64,000 bases of DNA from Hyphomicrobiales bacterium (GTDB lineage: Bacteria > Pseudomonadota > Alphaproteobacteria > Rhizobiales > Rhizobiaceae): the NCBI GenBank assembly GCA_900472625.1, contig UCIT01000029.1, forward strand, positions 1 through 64,000, written 5' to 3'. Shown here piece after piece: positions 1-9,001 of this stretch. Numbering within the stretch: position 1 is the first letter of the stretch; each line of letters starts with the position of its first letter. The position numbers were made by a program, and so were the translations under genes. The notes below the pieces were generated by a model. That model was given only the letters and a program-made list of their open reading frames with translations, was not told the DNA's origin and made no database searches.

Positions 1-420
1 CCATTTTCTCGAACCCGGACTGTGAGGTTTTGCGTCTGACCCTCACACCCCGCGCCGGTCCCGCCTCGCCGGCACGCCTGTCGGTATATCCGATAACGGG
101 ACAGGGTCAGTTTAGGGAAGGGTGGGGGGACGGGGAAAATCGGAGTGGAAATTTCACGTAAGCTGTTGATCCCGAACGGAAGCCGCACACGAAACATCGC
201 TCATTCCTGTCCTTGTGACAGGAATCCAGCATGCCCAAGTCCCTGGGAATGGAAGACTCTCTCTTCACTCCAAAGGAAGTGCGTCATTCACGGCGCGGAC
301 GCGCCGTGGCTGGATCCCCGCCACAAGGGTGAGGATGAGGGAAGTGAGAGCGCAGGACGGTGGGGGAGAGGTGGCAGGCGGTGAGAGCGGTGCGTTGCGA
401 AGCGTCCCACACGCTCCCCG
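1..420. other. gene-free left edge
   Basis: No convincing gene is visible in the first 420 bases. The stretch holds one RIME-like palindromic repeat (listed separately). The downstream boundary is the stop codon of the minus-strand antiporter gene. Confidence 0.6.
203..345. repeat. RIME-like intergenic mosaic repeat, copy A
   Basis: Two palindromes are visible. The first has arms ATTCCTGTC and GACAGGAAT (203-211 and 217-225). The second has arms ACGGCGCG and CGCGCCGT (290-297 and 300-307). The shared words ATCCAGC, CCAAGTC, TCATTCAC and GTGGCTGGAT recur in the same order near 33312-33457. Rhizobium-specific intergenic mosaic elements are known to be built of two such palindromes; the assignment to that family is by pattern only. 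Confidence 0.7.
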
Positions 421-2061
421 TCAGGCGCCGGCGAACCTCGCTTCCGCCAGATCGGCCTCGCGCACCAGCTTCTTCATCAGGTCTTCCGACAGCTTGCGGT
501 TCTTGGCGAGGCGGAAGAACTCGGCGCGTTCGGCCTTGACGCCGGCGAGCCAGAGCTTGCGTTCGATCTCCTCGATGCGGTGGGCCAGCGTGGCATCGTC
601 GCCGGTCTTGGAGCGGCCGTCGATGCGCTGGCGGTAGATGTCCATCAGCCGGGCGCCGGCATCGGCGTAGAGGTTGGCGTCGGCGCGGCCTTCGCCCATG
701 TCATGCTGCAGCGCTTCGATCGCCTTGATGGCCGCTTCGGCGCCGCGGACACGGGCTTCGTCCTCCTCGCGCTGGTGCGAGGGTTCGGCGGGGATCTCGA
801 GGTTCTTCAGCAGGAAGGGCAGGCCGATGCTGGCGGCGATGAGCGAGACAATGATGACGCCAGCGGCGAGGAAGATGGCGAGGTCGCGGCCGGGGAAGGG
901 CGAGCCGTCGCCCATGGCGAGCGGCAGGGTAAGGACGCCGGCAAGGGTGATGGCACCGCGGGCACCGGCCAGCGACGTGGCGGCGACGAGACGCCAGCTC
1001 GGACGGGTGATCGCTATGCCGTTGCGGGCGGCGCGATAGAGCGTGAAACGCAGCGAGACCCAGACCCAGGCGAAGCGCAGCAGCCCGAGTGCGACGTTGA
1101 TGGCGACGATATAGACGACCAGCCAGATCGGATGATAATGGCCGGTCTCGCGGACGATGTGGATGGCGCTGGAGGCAATCTGCGGCAGCTGTTCGCCGAG
1201 CAGTACGAAGATGACGCCGCTCATCGCAAACTGCACCGTGTCCCAGACGGCGGTGCGGCGCACGCGAGTGACGGCCGACGCCCGGCCGCTCTGCTCGCCG
1301 AAGCTCATGGTGATGCCGGCGGCGACGGCGGCGAGGATGCCGGAGCATTCGAGATGCTCGGCGATCAGATAGGCGGCGAACGGGATGAGCAGGCTGATCA
1401 GGATCTGCGATCCGGTCTCCTCGCCAAGGCGGCGGGTGAGGAAGCGCTGCAGCTGCATGACCAGCCATGTGACGCCGACGCCGATCGCGATGCCGCCGAC
1501 CGCCACCCAGAAGAAGGTGCCGACAGCATCGACCAGCGAAAAGGTGCCGGTCAGCGCGGCGGCGACGGCAAAGCGCATGCAGACGAGGCCGGACGCGTCG
1601 TTGAGCAGCGATTCCCCCTCGAGGATGTGCATCAGCCGGTGCGGGATCGGCACGCGCGCGGCAATCGCCGAAACGGCGATCGGATCGGTGGGAGAGAGGA
1701 TGGCAGCCAGCGCGAAGGCGACGGCGAGCGGCATCGACGGGATCATCAGGTGGATCAGCAGGCCGACGCCAAGCACGGTGAAGATGACGAGGCCGAGCGC
1801 GAGCTCGAGGATGACGCCCTTGTCGCGCAGCAGGCCTTCCTTGGGGATGCGCCAGCCATCGAGAAACAGCAGCGGCGGCAGGAACAGCAGGAAGAACAGG
1901 TCCGGATCGAGATTGACGCCGAGATCGGCGACGGAGGCGATGACGACGCCGAGCGCGATCTGCACGAGAGGCGGCGGAACCGGTATCGGCGAGAGCCTGG
2001 TGAGGGTTCCGCTCACGACCACCGCAAAGAGCAGGATCAACGAAACGCTGATGCTTTCCAT
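421..2061 (-). CDS. Na+/H+ antiporter, CPA1 family
   Basis: Inner-membrane cation/proton exchanger of about 546 residues with roughly 12 hydrophobic segments followed by a charged cytoplasmic tail of about 120 residues. Diagnostic CPA1 motifs are seen: LSPTDPIAV in the first third, and LLNDASGLV shortly after it, which carries the Asn-Asp pair expected to bind the cation. The reading frame is open back to 2133, but MESISVSLILLF at 2061 begins directly with a membrane segment, as in the family. Exchange of Na+ or K+ for protons is inferred from the family; the exact ion cannot be told. It stands alone, with no operon partner. Confidence 0.88.
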   Translation of the reverse strand: MESISVSLILLFAVVVSGTLTRLSPIPVPPPLVQIALGVVIASVADLGVNLDPDLFFLLFLPPLLFLDGWRIPKEGLLRDKGVILELALGLVIFTVLGVGLLIHLMIPSMPLAVAFALAAILSPTDPIAVSAIAARVPIPHRLMHILEGESLLNDASGLVCMRFAVAAALTGTFSLVDAVGTFFWVAVGGIAIGVGVTWLVMQLQRFLTRRLGEETGSQILISLLIPFAAYLIAEHLECSGILAAVAAGITMSFGEQSGRASAVTRVRRTAVWDTVQFAMSGVIFVLLGEQLPQIASSAIHIVRETGHYHPIWLVVYIVAINVALGLLRFAWVWVSLRFTLYRAARNGIAITRPSWRLVAATSLAGARGAITLAGVLTLPLAMGDGSPFPGRDLAIFLAAGVIIVSLIAASIGLPFLLKNLEIPAEPSHQREEDEARVRGAEAAIKAIEALQHDMGEGRADANLYADAGARLMDIYRQRIDGRSKTGDDATLAHRIEEIERKLWLAGVKAERAEFFRLAKNRKLSEDLMKKLVREADLAEARFAGA

Positions 2062-2327
2062 GAAACGCCGATTCCTTCGCATTGCTTGCAGAAGGTCGTT
2101 TGTGCGGTTTTTTGGCCGTGGTGGCAACCGCACGGCGGCCGGTTTCGAGCTGCCTGCGACATTCTGGCTTAGGCGCGCCCGCTGTGGCCGACATAGGCTC
2201 TGTGCTGCGGCAAGTGTCTGAAAGATATGGATCCGCCTGCCCGAACAGGGTCTGCGGCTTTATCCAAACGGCCGTTGTGGCTCCCCCCGGCGGAGCCTTG
2301 TCAGGTCGTCTTGACGCTTGCTTGGAT

Positions 2328-2834
2328 TCAGACGGACTGGATGTCGTCGCTGCCGGTTTCGGCGGCGGCGGATGCGCCGTAGGTGGTTTCGTAAGCGCGG
2401 ATGGCTGTCTGCATGTCGGTCAGCACCTGTTCCAGCGGCGAGTCGTCGTCGCTGCCGGCGGTCTGAGCGACCGTGGCGGGATCGGCGGAGAGGAATTCGC
2501 TGGTCGTCAGCTTGCCGTCGCCGTTGGAATCCATCAGCGCCAGGATGCCCTTGGGGCTGTTGCCATTGGTGCTGCTGTCGTCGCTGCCGTCATCGCTGGT
2601 AGCCGATTGCTGCAGCTGCAGCATCAGGGCGGCGATATCGGCGGCGATCTTCTGGGTGATGCTGGCGCTGTCGTCACCGGTCGCCGCCGTCGAGGCTGTG
2701 GACTTGGTCGTCGAAGTCGAAGTGGCGTTGGCGGCGGCCAGTTCGTCGGCGGAAATGATGCCGTCGCCGTTCTTGTCGAGGCTGGAAATGTAGGAGGAAG
2801 CACTGCTGCTGCCCAGGGAAGATACGCTCGTCAC
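2328..2834 (-). CDS. small EF-hand calcium-binding protein
   Basis: About 168 residues, Ser/Thr-rich and acidic. Two canonical EF-hand loops are visible, DKNGDGIISADE near the N-terminus and DSNGDGKLTTSE in the middle, both with the Asp-x-Asn-x-Asp-Gly calcium ligands. The frame is open to 2888, but a GTG at 2834 lies seven bases after AAGGAG and is the better start. No signal peptide or membrane segment is seen. Rhizobia export some EF-hand proteins without a cleavable signal (calsymin of R. etli is an example), so location is uncertain. Calcium buffering or sensing is inferred from the loops only. Confidence 0.78.
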   Translation of the reverse strand: MTSVSSLGSSSASSYISSLDKNGDGIISADELAAANATSTSTTKSTASTAATGDDSASITQKIAADIAALMLQLQQSATSDDGSDDSSTNGNSPKGILALMDSNGDGKLTTSEFLSADPATVAQTAGSDDDSPLEQVLTDMQTAIRAYETTYGASAAAETGSDDIQSV

Positions 2835-3234
2835 TTGAAGCTCCTTTGCGAGTTCATCGTGAAACCCGCCTTTCATGGGCGGTCGCAAACGGGCTAAGAT
2901 GATTTGCGCCCGGCGTCAAAACGGGAATGTTGTGATGAATTTCAACCCATTGACCGATCCGGGGAAAGCGGATTAACATTTCGTTTACGCTATTCTTGCT
3001 CAGGGCGATTCGCGAGATATCCGCTCGACGTTGCCCTTGGCCAAGGTGTTAGGCACACCGCCGGATATGCGGCGGTTTAGAGCCAGAAGGCAGCCGTAGC
3101 TCCATTTTTCCCACTCGCCATTCCTCCTCCGCAAGCGACACGTTTGGCAGATACTCGGCACGAGGCCTGACATGATGGCGCGGGGGCGTGTCCCCGGGAC
3201 AACAAGCCCGAGGACGTTGGCGGGTGGGTAGCTA
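2835..3234. other. gene-free gap
   Basis: About 400 bases between two minus-strand genes. I see no credible gene. The part around 3150-3200 (GGCACGAGGCCTGACATGATGG followed by a GC hairpin GGGGGCGTGTCCCC) resembles the dispersed palindromic debris common between rhizobial genes. The EF-hand gene promoter should lie just above 2834. Confidence 0.5.
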
Positions 3235-4071
3235 TCAATCGCCGTGGGTTTCGTGGAAGTCGGCCTGGCCGCGTTTCCAGTAGCCGGCGGCCTTGATCCA
3301 GGCCTTGGGGTGCTGGCGCTCATCGACCATGACGACGCGCAGGCGCTTGGCGAGCAGCGTTTCGCAGGCGATCCAGACATAGCCGTCGCCCTCGGGCAGA
3401 GCGAGATCGCGCAGCAGCAGTTCGAGGCTGTCGGTGGTGCCGGCAGGCGCTGCGCCGCGATGCAGCCAGACGGTCGAGACATCGGCCTTGCTCTCGAAGC
3501 GCTGCTCCTCCTCCGGGCCGGCGACCTCGGCGACGACGATTGCCTTGGCGGTTTCCGGCAGTTCCTCGAGGCGGCGGCCGATGGCCGGCAGCGCGGTTTC
3601 GTCGCCGACCAGCAGGTACCAGTCGAAATCGGTGGCGACGACGAAGGAGCCGCGCGGACCGCCGAGGCCGAGCTTGTCGCCGGGCCTGGCGCTGACCGCC
3701 CATTCGGTGGCCGGGCCTGCCTCGTGCAGCGCGAAGTCGATATCGAGTTCGCCGCTGACCGGATCATAGCGGCGGGGGGTGTAGTCGCGCAGCGACGGGC
3801 GGTTTTCGGGATCGATCAGCAGCTTGCCATCGGGACCCATCTCCGGGAACGTCGGTTCCTGGCCCGGGCGGGGCACGAGGACCTTGACGTGGTCGTCGTG
3901 GCCGAGACTGACGAAGCCTTCCAGATCGGCGCCTTCGAGGGTGACGCGCAGCATCTGCGGGGTCACGTGCGCGACACGGCGCACGGTCAGCACGCGGCGC
4001 TTCAGCTCATGGCGGACGCGTTCGATCAGGTGGCGTTTTTCTGACGTATCGGGGGCGGTGTTTACCGTCAT
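3235..4071 (-). CDS. siderophore-interacting protein (ferric-chelate reductase)
   Basis: Cytoplasmic FAD-dependent reductase of about 278 residues that reduces ferric iron in imported siderophores (SIP / ViuB family). The N-terminal half is the FAD-binding barrel, with RDYTPRRYD as the flavin-binding R-x-Y-T motif. The C-terminal half is the SIP NAD(P)H domain with the LLVGDETALPAIGRRLE stretch. The start at 4071 (MTVNTAPD) follows AAGGAACCACC and matches the family better than the in-frame ATG at 4113. No siderophore receptor or iron-uptake gene is adjacent. Iron control is likely but I could not identify a Fur or RirA box. Confidence 0.88.
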   Translation of the reverse strand: MTVNTAPDTSEKRHLIERVRHELKRRVLTVRRVAHVTPQMLRVTLEGADLEGFVSLGHDDHVKVLVPRPGQEPTFPEMGPDGKLLIDPENRPSLRDYTPRRYDPVSGELDIDFALHEAGPATEWAVSARPGDKLGLGGPRGSFVVATDFDWYLLVGDETALPAIGRRLEELPETAKAIVVAEVAGPEEEQRFESKADVSTVWLHRGAAPAGTTDSLELLLRDLALPEGDGYVWIACETLLAKRLRVVMVDERQHPKAWIKAAGYWKRGQADFHETHGD

Positions 4072-4350
4072 GGTGGTTCCTTCAAGGAACCGAAATGCGC
4101 GAGACGCAGGCACGCCGCGCCGCTCGCACCCCGGTTCGGGTTCGATCAGCGCGTTGGTTGACGTTAACGCTTACGTGCGGCGCGTCAAAGGGCGCGCAGC
4201 AGATGTGATTTGTACCTAACCGCGCGGCGCGGGACTGGCAAGGCTAAAACATGATTTTTGAATGAAGGTTTTGTAATCTTTTGCCGGTCTTGCCGTTTTC
4301 GACGAAGTCTGCCTTGCTTCATCTCCCGCCATCAGCCGGAAGCCAGAGCC

Positions 4351-4698
4351 ATGACCAAGCCGGGTCCAGACGAGAAGATCGACGCCACCTTCCGCAACGG
4401 CTCGTTGACGGCCGCCGGCATCATCCTCGGTTTTTCCCTCAACTTCATCAGCCACTGGGTCTCCAATCCCAACGACTGGAGCCGGATCGACATCCTGCCG
4501 ATGCTGTTTTTGACGGTCGGGATCGGCATCCAGGTGAAGGTGTTCGCCGACCTTCTGGCACGGGATTCGCTCATCGCCGCCAAATACGACCGTTCGAGGC
4601 GGCTGTTCCTGATCGGACTCGGCATCGTCGCGGCTGGGATCGGGTTGGCGCTGGTGAATGATATTTTGGGGTTGGGGAAGATGCCGATTTTGGGGTGA
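4351..4698 (+). CDS. small membrane protein, unknown function
   Basis: A protein of 115 residues beginning MTKPGPDEK with three or so hydrophobic stretches: around residues 15-35 (LTAAGIILGFSLNFISHW), 48-68 (ILPMLFLTVGIGIQVKVF) and 90-110 (LFLIGLGIVAAGIGLALV). It is probably an inner-membrane protein. I do not recognise a named family. An upstream in-frame ATG at 4258 would add 31 residues with no membrane or domain character, so the internal start is preferred. Confidence 0.65.
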   Translation: MTKPGPDEKIDATFRNGSLTAAGIILGFSLNFISHWVSNPNDWSRIDILPMLFLTVGIGIQVKVFADLLARDSLIAAKYDRSRRLFLIGLGIVAAGIGLALVNDILGLGKMPILG

Positions 4699-4797
4699 GG
4701 GATGGCGGCACAGGGCCAATCCTTCTCCAAGGCTTAGACCTGGTTCGGGACAAACAAGCGAGCGGGCTCTCACCCGCTCACCGCATTCTTCATCGCA

Positions 4798-4899
4798 TCA
4801 TGTCCCGATGATCTTGTTGCAGGCTAGCGCGATTGCGGGGTTGCCCGCAACGGCCAGTACCAGGGACATGGCGATCAGGGATAGTGAGTAGCGTTTCAT
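4798..4899 (-). CDS. 33-residue secreted or lipoprotein-like peptide
   Basis: A very small gene. AGGAGG stands six bases before ATG at 4899. The product starts MKRYSLSLIAMSLVLAVAG and continues to a single cysteine in ALACNKIIGT. This looks like a signal peptide with an imperfect lipobox, as in entericidin-type small lipoproteins. The strong ribosome binding site and the Lys-Arg plus hydrophobic core support translation. Function is unknown. A hairpin with arms GAGCGGG and CCCGCTC lies downstream at 4760-4779. Confidence 0.5.
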   Translation of the reverse strand: MKRYSLSLIAMSLVLAVAGNPAIALACNKIIGT

Positions 4900-5015
4900 C
4901 GGCATCCTCCTATTCAAGCCCGCGACGGTGTCGTGCGGGAAGGCGCAGTATGCGGGAGGGGAAGCCATATCCGAAGTCACGAATGGGTGACATGCGGTTT
5001 CGCTGCCTATTACGC

Positions 5016-7550
5016 CTACGACACAGCCTCCACGAACCCGTCCAGCACGCGCTTCTCGCCTGCCCGGTCGAAGTCGATCGTCAGTTTGTTGCCTTCGATG
5101 CCCTTGATGTTGCCGTTGCCGAATTTCATGTGGAAGACGCGGTCGCCGAGCTTGAATTTCGAGGGTTGGGTGGCGGTGGATTTGGCCAGCAGTTCGCCGT
5201 CGATGGTGCGGCCCTTGGGGCCGGCCTCGCCGTAGCCGATGCGCTCGACCGAGTGGCCGGAGCGCGAGCCCCAGTTGTCGCGGGTGGCGTCGTTGCGGTT
5301 TTGCTGGGCGCGTTTCCAGCCGGGGGTGGAGTAGCTGTTGGCGAAGGGTTCGGCCTTGTCAAAGCGCGACTGGCCGTAGCCGCCACGGCCATAGCCGCCA
5401 TAGCTCTGCTCGACTTCGGCGACGGCGACATGGGCTTCTGGCAGTTCCTCGAGGAAGCGCGAGGGGATGGTCGATTGCCAGAGGCCGTGGATGCGGCGGT
5501 TGGAGACGAACCAGATGTGGCAGCGGCGCTTGGCACGGGTGATGCCGACATAGGCGAGGCGGCGCTCCTCCTCGAGGCCGGCGCGGCCGGTCTCGTCGAG
5601 CGAGCGTTGGTGTGGAAACAGGCCTTCCTCCCAGCCGGGCAGGAAGACGGTCTCGAATTCCAGACCTTTTGCCGAGTGCAGCGTCATGATTGAGACGGCG
5701 TCGAGATTGGCGTCCTGCTCGACATCCATGACCAGCGAGACGTGCTCGAGGAAGCCGCGCATGGACTCGAAGCTCTCCATCGAGCGCACGAGTTCCTTCA
5801 GGTTGTCGAGGCGGGTGGGCGCGTCGGCCGACTTGTCGTTCTTCCACATGTCGGTGTAGCCGGACTCTTCGAGGATCTGCTCGGCAAGTTCGGTATGTGA
5901 GGTGTTTTCAAGCCTTTCCTGCCATCTGCGGAAAGATTGAATCACGTCGAACAGCGCCTTGCGCGCCTTCGGCTTCAACTCGTCGGTCTCGATCATGTCG
6001 GCGGCTGCCGCCAGCATCGGGATGTCGCGGGCGCGGGCGTAGTCGTGGAGCGCACGCACCGTGGTGTCGCCGAGGCCGCGCTTGGGGGTGTTGACGATGC
6101 GCTCGAAGGCAAGGTCGTCGGAGGGCTGGGCGACGAGGCGGAAATAGGCCATCGCATCGCGGATCTCGAGGCGCTCGTAGAAGCGCGGGCCGCCGATGAC
6201 GCGGTAGTTGAGGCCGAGGGTGACGAAGCGGTCTTCGAACTCGCGCATCTGGAAGGAGGCGCGCACCAGAATGGCGATGTCGTTCAGCTTGTGCTGATCG
6301 CGCTGCAATTGCTCGATCTCCTCGCCGATGGCGCGGGCCTCCTCTTCGGAGTCCCAGGAGGCGTGGACCTGCACGCGGGCGTCGTCGGGGTCGCTACGGT
6401 CGGTAAACAGGGTCTTGCCGAGCCGGCCCTCATTGTGGGCGATCAGGTGGGCGGCGGCGCCGAGAATGTGTTCGGTCGAGCGGTAGTTGCGCTCGAGCTT
6501 GATCACCTTGGCGCCGGGAAAATCCTTCTCGAAGCGCAGGATGTTGTCAACCTCCGCGCCGCGCCAGCCATAGATCGACTGGTCGTCGTCGCCGACGCAG
6601 CAGACGTTCTGTAGCTCACCCTTGGGGCGCTGGGCCAGCAGCCTGAGCCACAGGTACTGCGCGGTGTTGGTGTCCTGATACTCGTCGACCAGGATATAGC
6701 GGAAACGACCGTGATATTCCTTGAGCAGATCCGGATTGCGGCGGAAGAGGGCGATCGGGTGCATCAGGAGGTCGCCGAAATCGCAGGCGTTCAGCGTCGA
6801 AAGGCGCTGCTGGTAGGCGGCGTAGAGTTCGCGGCCCTTGCCGTTGGCAAAGGCGCGGGCGTCACCCTCGGCGATGTCGGTGGGGCCGAGGCCCTTGTTC
6901 TTCCAGGTGTCGATCATCCCGGCGAACTGCTTGGCCGGCCAGCGCTTGTCGTCGAGGCCTTCAGCCTGGATCAGCTGCTTGACGAGGCGTACGACGTCGT
7001 CGGTGTCGAGGATGGTGAAATCGGAGCGCAGGCCGACGAGTTCTGCATGGCGGCGCAGGAGCTTGACGCCGATCGAGTGGAAGGTACCGAGCCAGGGCAT
7101 GCCCTCGACGGCGCCGCCGACCAGAAGCGCGATGCGCTCCTTCATCTCGCGGGCCGCCTTGTTGGTGAAGGTCACGGCGAGGATCTGCGAGGGGAAGGCG
7201 CGGTTGGTATTGAGGATGTGGGCGATGCGGGTGGTCAACACGCGCGTCTTGCCGGTGCCGGCGCCGGCGAGCACGAGCACGGGGCCGTCCAGCGATTCCA
7301 CCGCTTCGGTCTGCTCGGGGTTGAGGCCGGAGAGATAATCGGGCCGCTGGCCGCCGCCGCGGGCCGCCATGGCGCGGGCGGCGATGCCGCCCAAAGCGGG
7401 GCCGCCGTGTCCCGGTGCTGCCGGTGCGCGGCTTGGCGATCCCTGGCCCGATCCCGCGGCCGAACCCTGGCCTGCCGGGGCCTGCTGCTTGCGCGGCGCT
7501 TCACCCGGCTCTTCGTCGAAGAAGGGCATATCGTCGAAACTGTTGCTCAT
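5016..7550 (-). CDS. uvrD: ATP-dependent DNA helicase UvrD/PcrA
   Basis: Superfamily 1A 3'-5' helicase of 844 residues, acting in nucleotide-excision and mismatch repair. All helicase motifs are visible: Walker A AGAGTGKT near residues 95-102, DEYQDTN (motif II), GDDDQSIYGWRGA (III), LERNYRS (IV), MTLHSAKGLEFETVFLPG (V) and YVGITRAKRR (VI). The first 75 residues are a low-complexity Ala/Gly/Pro-rich extension typical of alphaproteobacterial UvrD. The C-terminus has a Tudor-like segment (FKLGDRVFHMKFGNGNI) as in PcrA, which contacts RNA polymerase. Monocistronic. Confidence 0.96.
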   Translation of the reverse strand: MSNSFDDMPFFDEEPGEAPRKQQAPAGQGSAAGSGQGSPSRAPAAPGHGGPALGGIAARAMAARGGGQRPDYLSGLNPEQTEAVESLDGPVLVLAGAGTGKTRVLTTRIAHILNTNRAFPSQILAVTFTNKAAREMKERIALLVGGAVEGMPWLGTFHSIGVKLLRRHAELVGLRSDFTILDTDDVVRLVKQLIQAEGLDDKRWPAKQFAGMIDTWKNKGLGPTDIAEGDARAFANGKGRELYAAYQQRLSTLNACDFGDLLMHPIALFRRNPDLLKEYHGRFRYILVDEYQDTNTAQYLWLRLLAQRPKGELQNVCCVGDDDQSIYGWRGAEVDNILRFEKDFPGAKVIKLERNYRSTEHILGAAAHLIAHNEGRLGKTLFTDRSDPDDARVQVHASWDSEEEARAIGEEIEQLQRDQHKLNDIAILVRASFQMREFEDRFVTLGLNYRVIGGPRFYERLEIRDAMAYFRLVAQPSDDLAFERIVNTPKRGLGDTTVRALHDYARARDIPMLAAAADMIETDELKPKARKALFDVIQSFRRWQERLENTSHTELAEQILEESGYTDMWKNDKSADAPTRLDNLKELVRSMESFESMRGFLEHVSLVMDVEQDANLDAVSIMTLHSAKGLEFETVFLPGWEEGLFPHQRSLDETGRAGLEEERRLAYVGITRAKRRCHIWFVSNRRIHGLWQSTIPSRFLEELPEAHVAVAEVEQSYGGYGRGGYGQSRFDKAEPFANSYSTPGWKRAQQNRNDATRDNWGSRSGHSVERIGYGEAGPKGRTIDGELLAKSTATQPSKFKLGDRVFHMKFGNGNIKGIEGNKLTIDFDRAGEKRVLDGFVEAVS

Positions 7551-7662
7551 GGCGCGTAATGTAGTGATTCGGTTTGGAAAGACCAGAAAAGATGTTCTGC
7601 TTTCATTCCCGGCGTCCGGCTATCCTCAGATAGGTTGGCCTCAGATCACTTTGGTACCAACG

Positions 7663-8346
7663 TCAGGCCTTTGGTGCTTCCGGGGCGTCGAAGGCCAGAT
7701 AGAGCGAGCAGAGCGCAAAGAGCGGCGGCAGCGCGAAGCACCAGACGCCGGCAACGGTCTCGAGCAGGGCGCCGAAACCGCAGCCGATCGCGAAGGCGCC
7801 GACCGCGATCGCCATGCGGCCGAGACGCGGGCGCACGGTCGCTGCCGTTTCCGGCGCAATGCCGTGGGCGAGATCGCCGAGGTCGAGCATGATCTGCGTC
7901 GTCGTGCCGGTCATCAGCGTGCTCGGTGGGGCGGACGGCAGGTGCAGCTTGTGGGCGGCGTTCTGGATGGCCATGGCGACGACCAGCAGCATGCCGGTCA
8001 GGATCAGCGGCAGGCCATCGGGATTTGTGAACGGGGCGAGCGACACGGCCGCAATGCCGCCTGCCGCGAAAAACAGGAATTTCATGCCGAGCAGGATCTT
8101 CAGGCCATTCTTGTCGGTGAGGCCGAACAGCGTGTGGCAATAGCGCAGCAGGAAGATCGTCAGGCAGAACACCGGAAGCGCCAGAAGCTTGGCAATGATG
8201 CCCGAGGTGCCATGGGCGAGCGCCGCGCCGAGCGTGACGAAATTGCCGGTGACATGGGCGGTGAACAGCCCACCGAGGGCAAGGAAGCCGGCGGTGTCGA
8301 CATAACCGGCGGTGAAGCTCAGGAGGACGGGCAGGGATGGGCGCAT
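7663..8346 (-). CDS. DUF1275 (YoaK-type) membrane protein
   Basis: About 227 residues with five or six membrane segments and the family start SLPVLLSFTAGYVDTAGFLALGGLFTAHVTGN, in which the GYVD and HVTGN motifs are characteristic of DUF1275. The frame is open to 8493, but the upstream residues are charged and Pro-rich and do not belong to the family. Function of the family is unknown; it is often called a permease. No partner gene is adjacent. Confidence 0.82.
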   Translation of the reverse strand: MRPSLPVLLSFTAGYVDTAGFLALGGLFTAHVTGNFVTLGAALAHGTSGIIAKLLALPVFCLTIFLLRYCHTLFGLTDKNGLKILLGMKFLFFAAGGIAAVSLAPFTNPDGLPLILTGMLLVVAMAIQNAAHKLHLPSAPPSTLMTGTTTQIMLDLGDLAHGIAPETAATVRPRLGRMAIAVGAFAIGCGFGALLETVAGVWCFALPPLFALCSLYLAFDAPEAPKA

Positions 8347-8509
8347 TGGGGAGGCTTTCAGTGTGACAGGATCGTGGTGGCCGCGGAGTCTACACCGAGG
8401 TGCGCAACGTGTTCTTGTTGAATCGTGCGGTTGCGATGGGTTTGCTGCTGTTGACGGATTCGAGGCGTTCTCGGCGATGGCTTTTAAAGCCATTCAAGTC
8501 GAGAGGATG

Positions 8510-8658
8510 CAACGTGCTTAGATCCTCGGCACGATGGCTGAGGATGACGCCGAGGGGATGTAGGCCGCGCTGCTTCAGTTTTTCATATCAGCAGTTAATG
8601 GCGCAAACCACTCTCTCCGCGTCATCCTCGGGCCTGTCCCGAGGATCTAAGCACGTTG
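8510..8658. repeat. 149-base nested palindromic repeat
   Basis: Outer arms are 20 bases and perfect: 8510-8529 (CAACGTGCTTAGATCCTCGG) against 8639-8658. Inner arms are GAGGATGACGC (8540-8550) against GCGTCATCCTC (8619-8629). The words GTCATCCTCGGG and CCCGAGGATCTAAG are typical of dispersed palindromes in Rhizobiales genomes. A transcript could fold into a long cruciform-like hairpin. Confidence 0.72.
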
Positions 8659-8854
8659 CCGAGAGCGCAACGTCGCGGCTCCTTAAGTCGGTTGATGAAC
8701 GGAAAATGCCGGGCCCAGGCCGATCAGCATCGAGAGGGAGCATGGAAACGAAAGGAGTATCCGCCGGAGCATGTGATAATCGGGCTGCATGGTACCGATG
8801 CGCTCCGGGCGGACGGGACGGACAGCGGGCAACCTCAAGTTTGCTCACTAACTG

Positions 8855-8876
8855 TTGACATTACAATCCTGTAATG
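8855..8876 (+). promoter_or_regulatory. inverted repeat upstream of RND pump
   Basis: CATTACA (8859-8865), ATCC, TGTAATG (8870-8876) is a perfect 7-base inverted repeat that overlaps a TTGACA hexamer at 8855-8860. It lies about 125 bases ahead of the pump adaptor gene and is a candidate repressor operator. No regulator gene is adjacent, so its ligand is unknown. Confidence 0.4.
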
Positions 8877-9001
8877 GGGCGTCGATACCCTTGCCGATGG
8901 CCGGCAATGGGGCAATATTGTCTGAGCTGCGTGGCAATTTGTCCCTCGCACGCCTCTTTCGATCGACCCTGGACAAACCTCGAGTCCCTCTGGAGACGTG
9001 A

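Larger units (their letters stand above)
8347..9001. other. gene-free gap with large palindrome and pump promoter region
   Basis: About 650 bases without a credible gene between divergent genes. It holds a 149-base nested palindrome (8510-8658) and, nearer the efflux genes, a CATTACA-N4-TGTAATG inverted repeat at 8859-8876. Short open frames here are not supported by ribosome binding sites or family character. Confidence 0.6.

Noticed and set aside
580..2172. 530-residue open frame on the plus strand
   Set aside because: It is the antisense shadow of the antiporter gene; the protein is Asp/Gly/Arg-rich with no domain character.
2279..2297. GGCTCC/GGAGCC hairpin below the EF-hand gene as a terminator
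   Set aside because: There is no T run on either strand, so the call would be weak.
3000..3767. 255-residue minus-strand frame
   Set aside because: It overlaps the siderophore-interacting gene out of frame and runs into palindromic debris.
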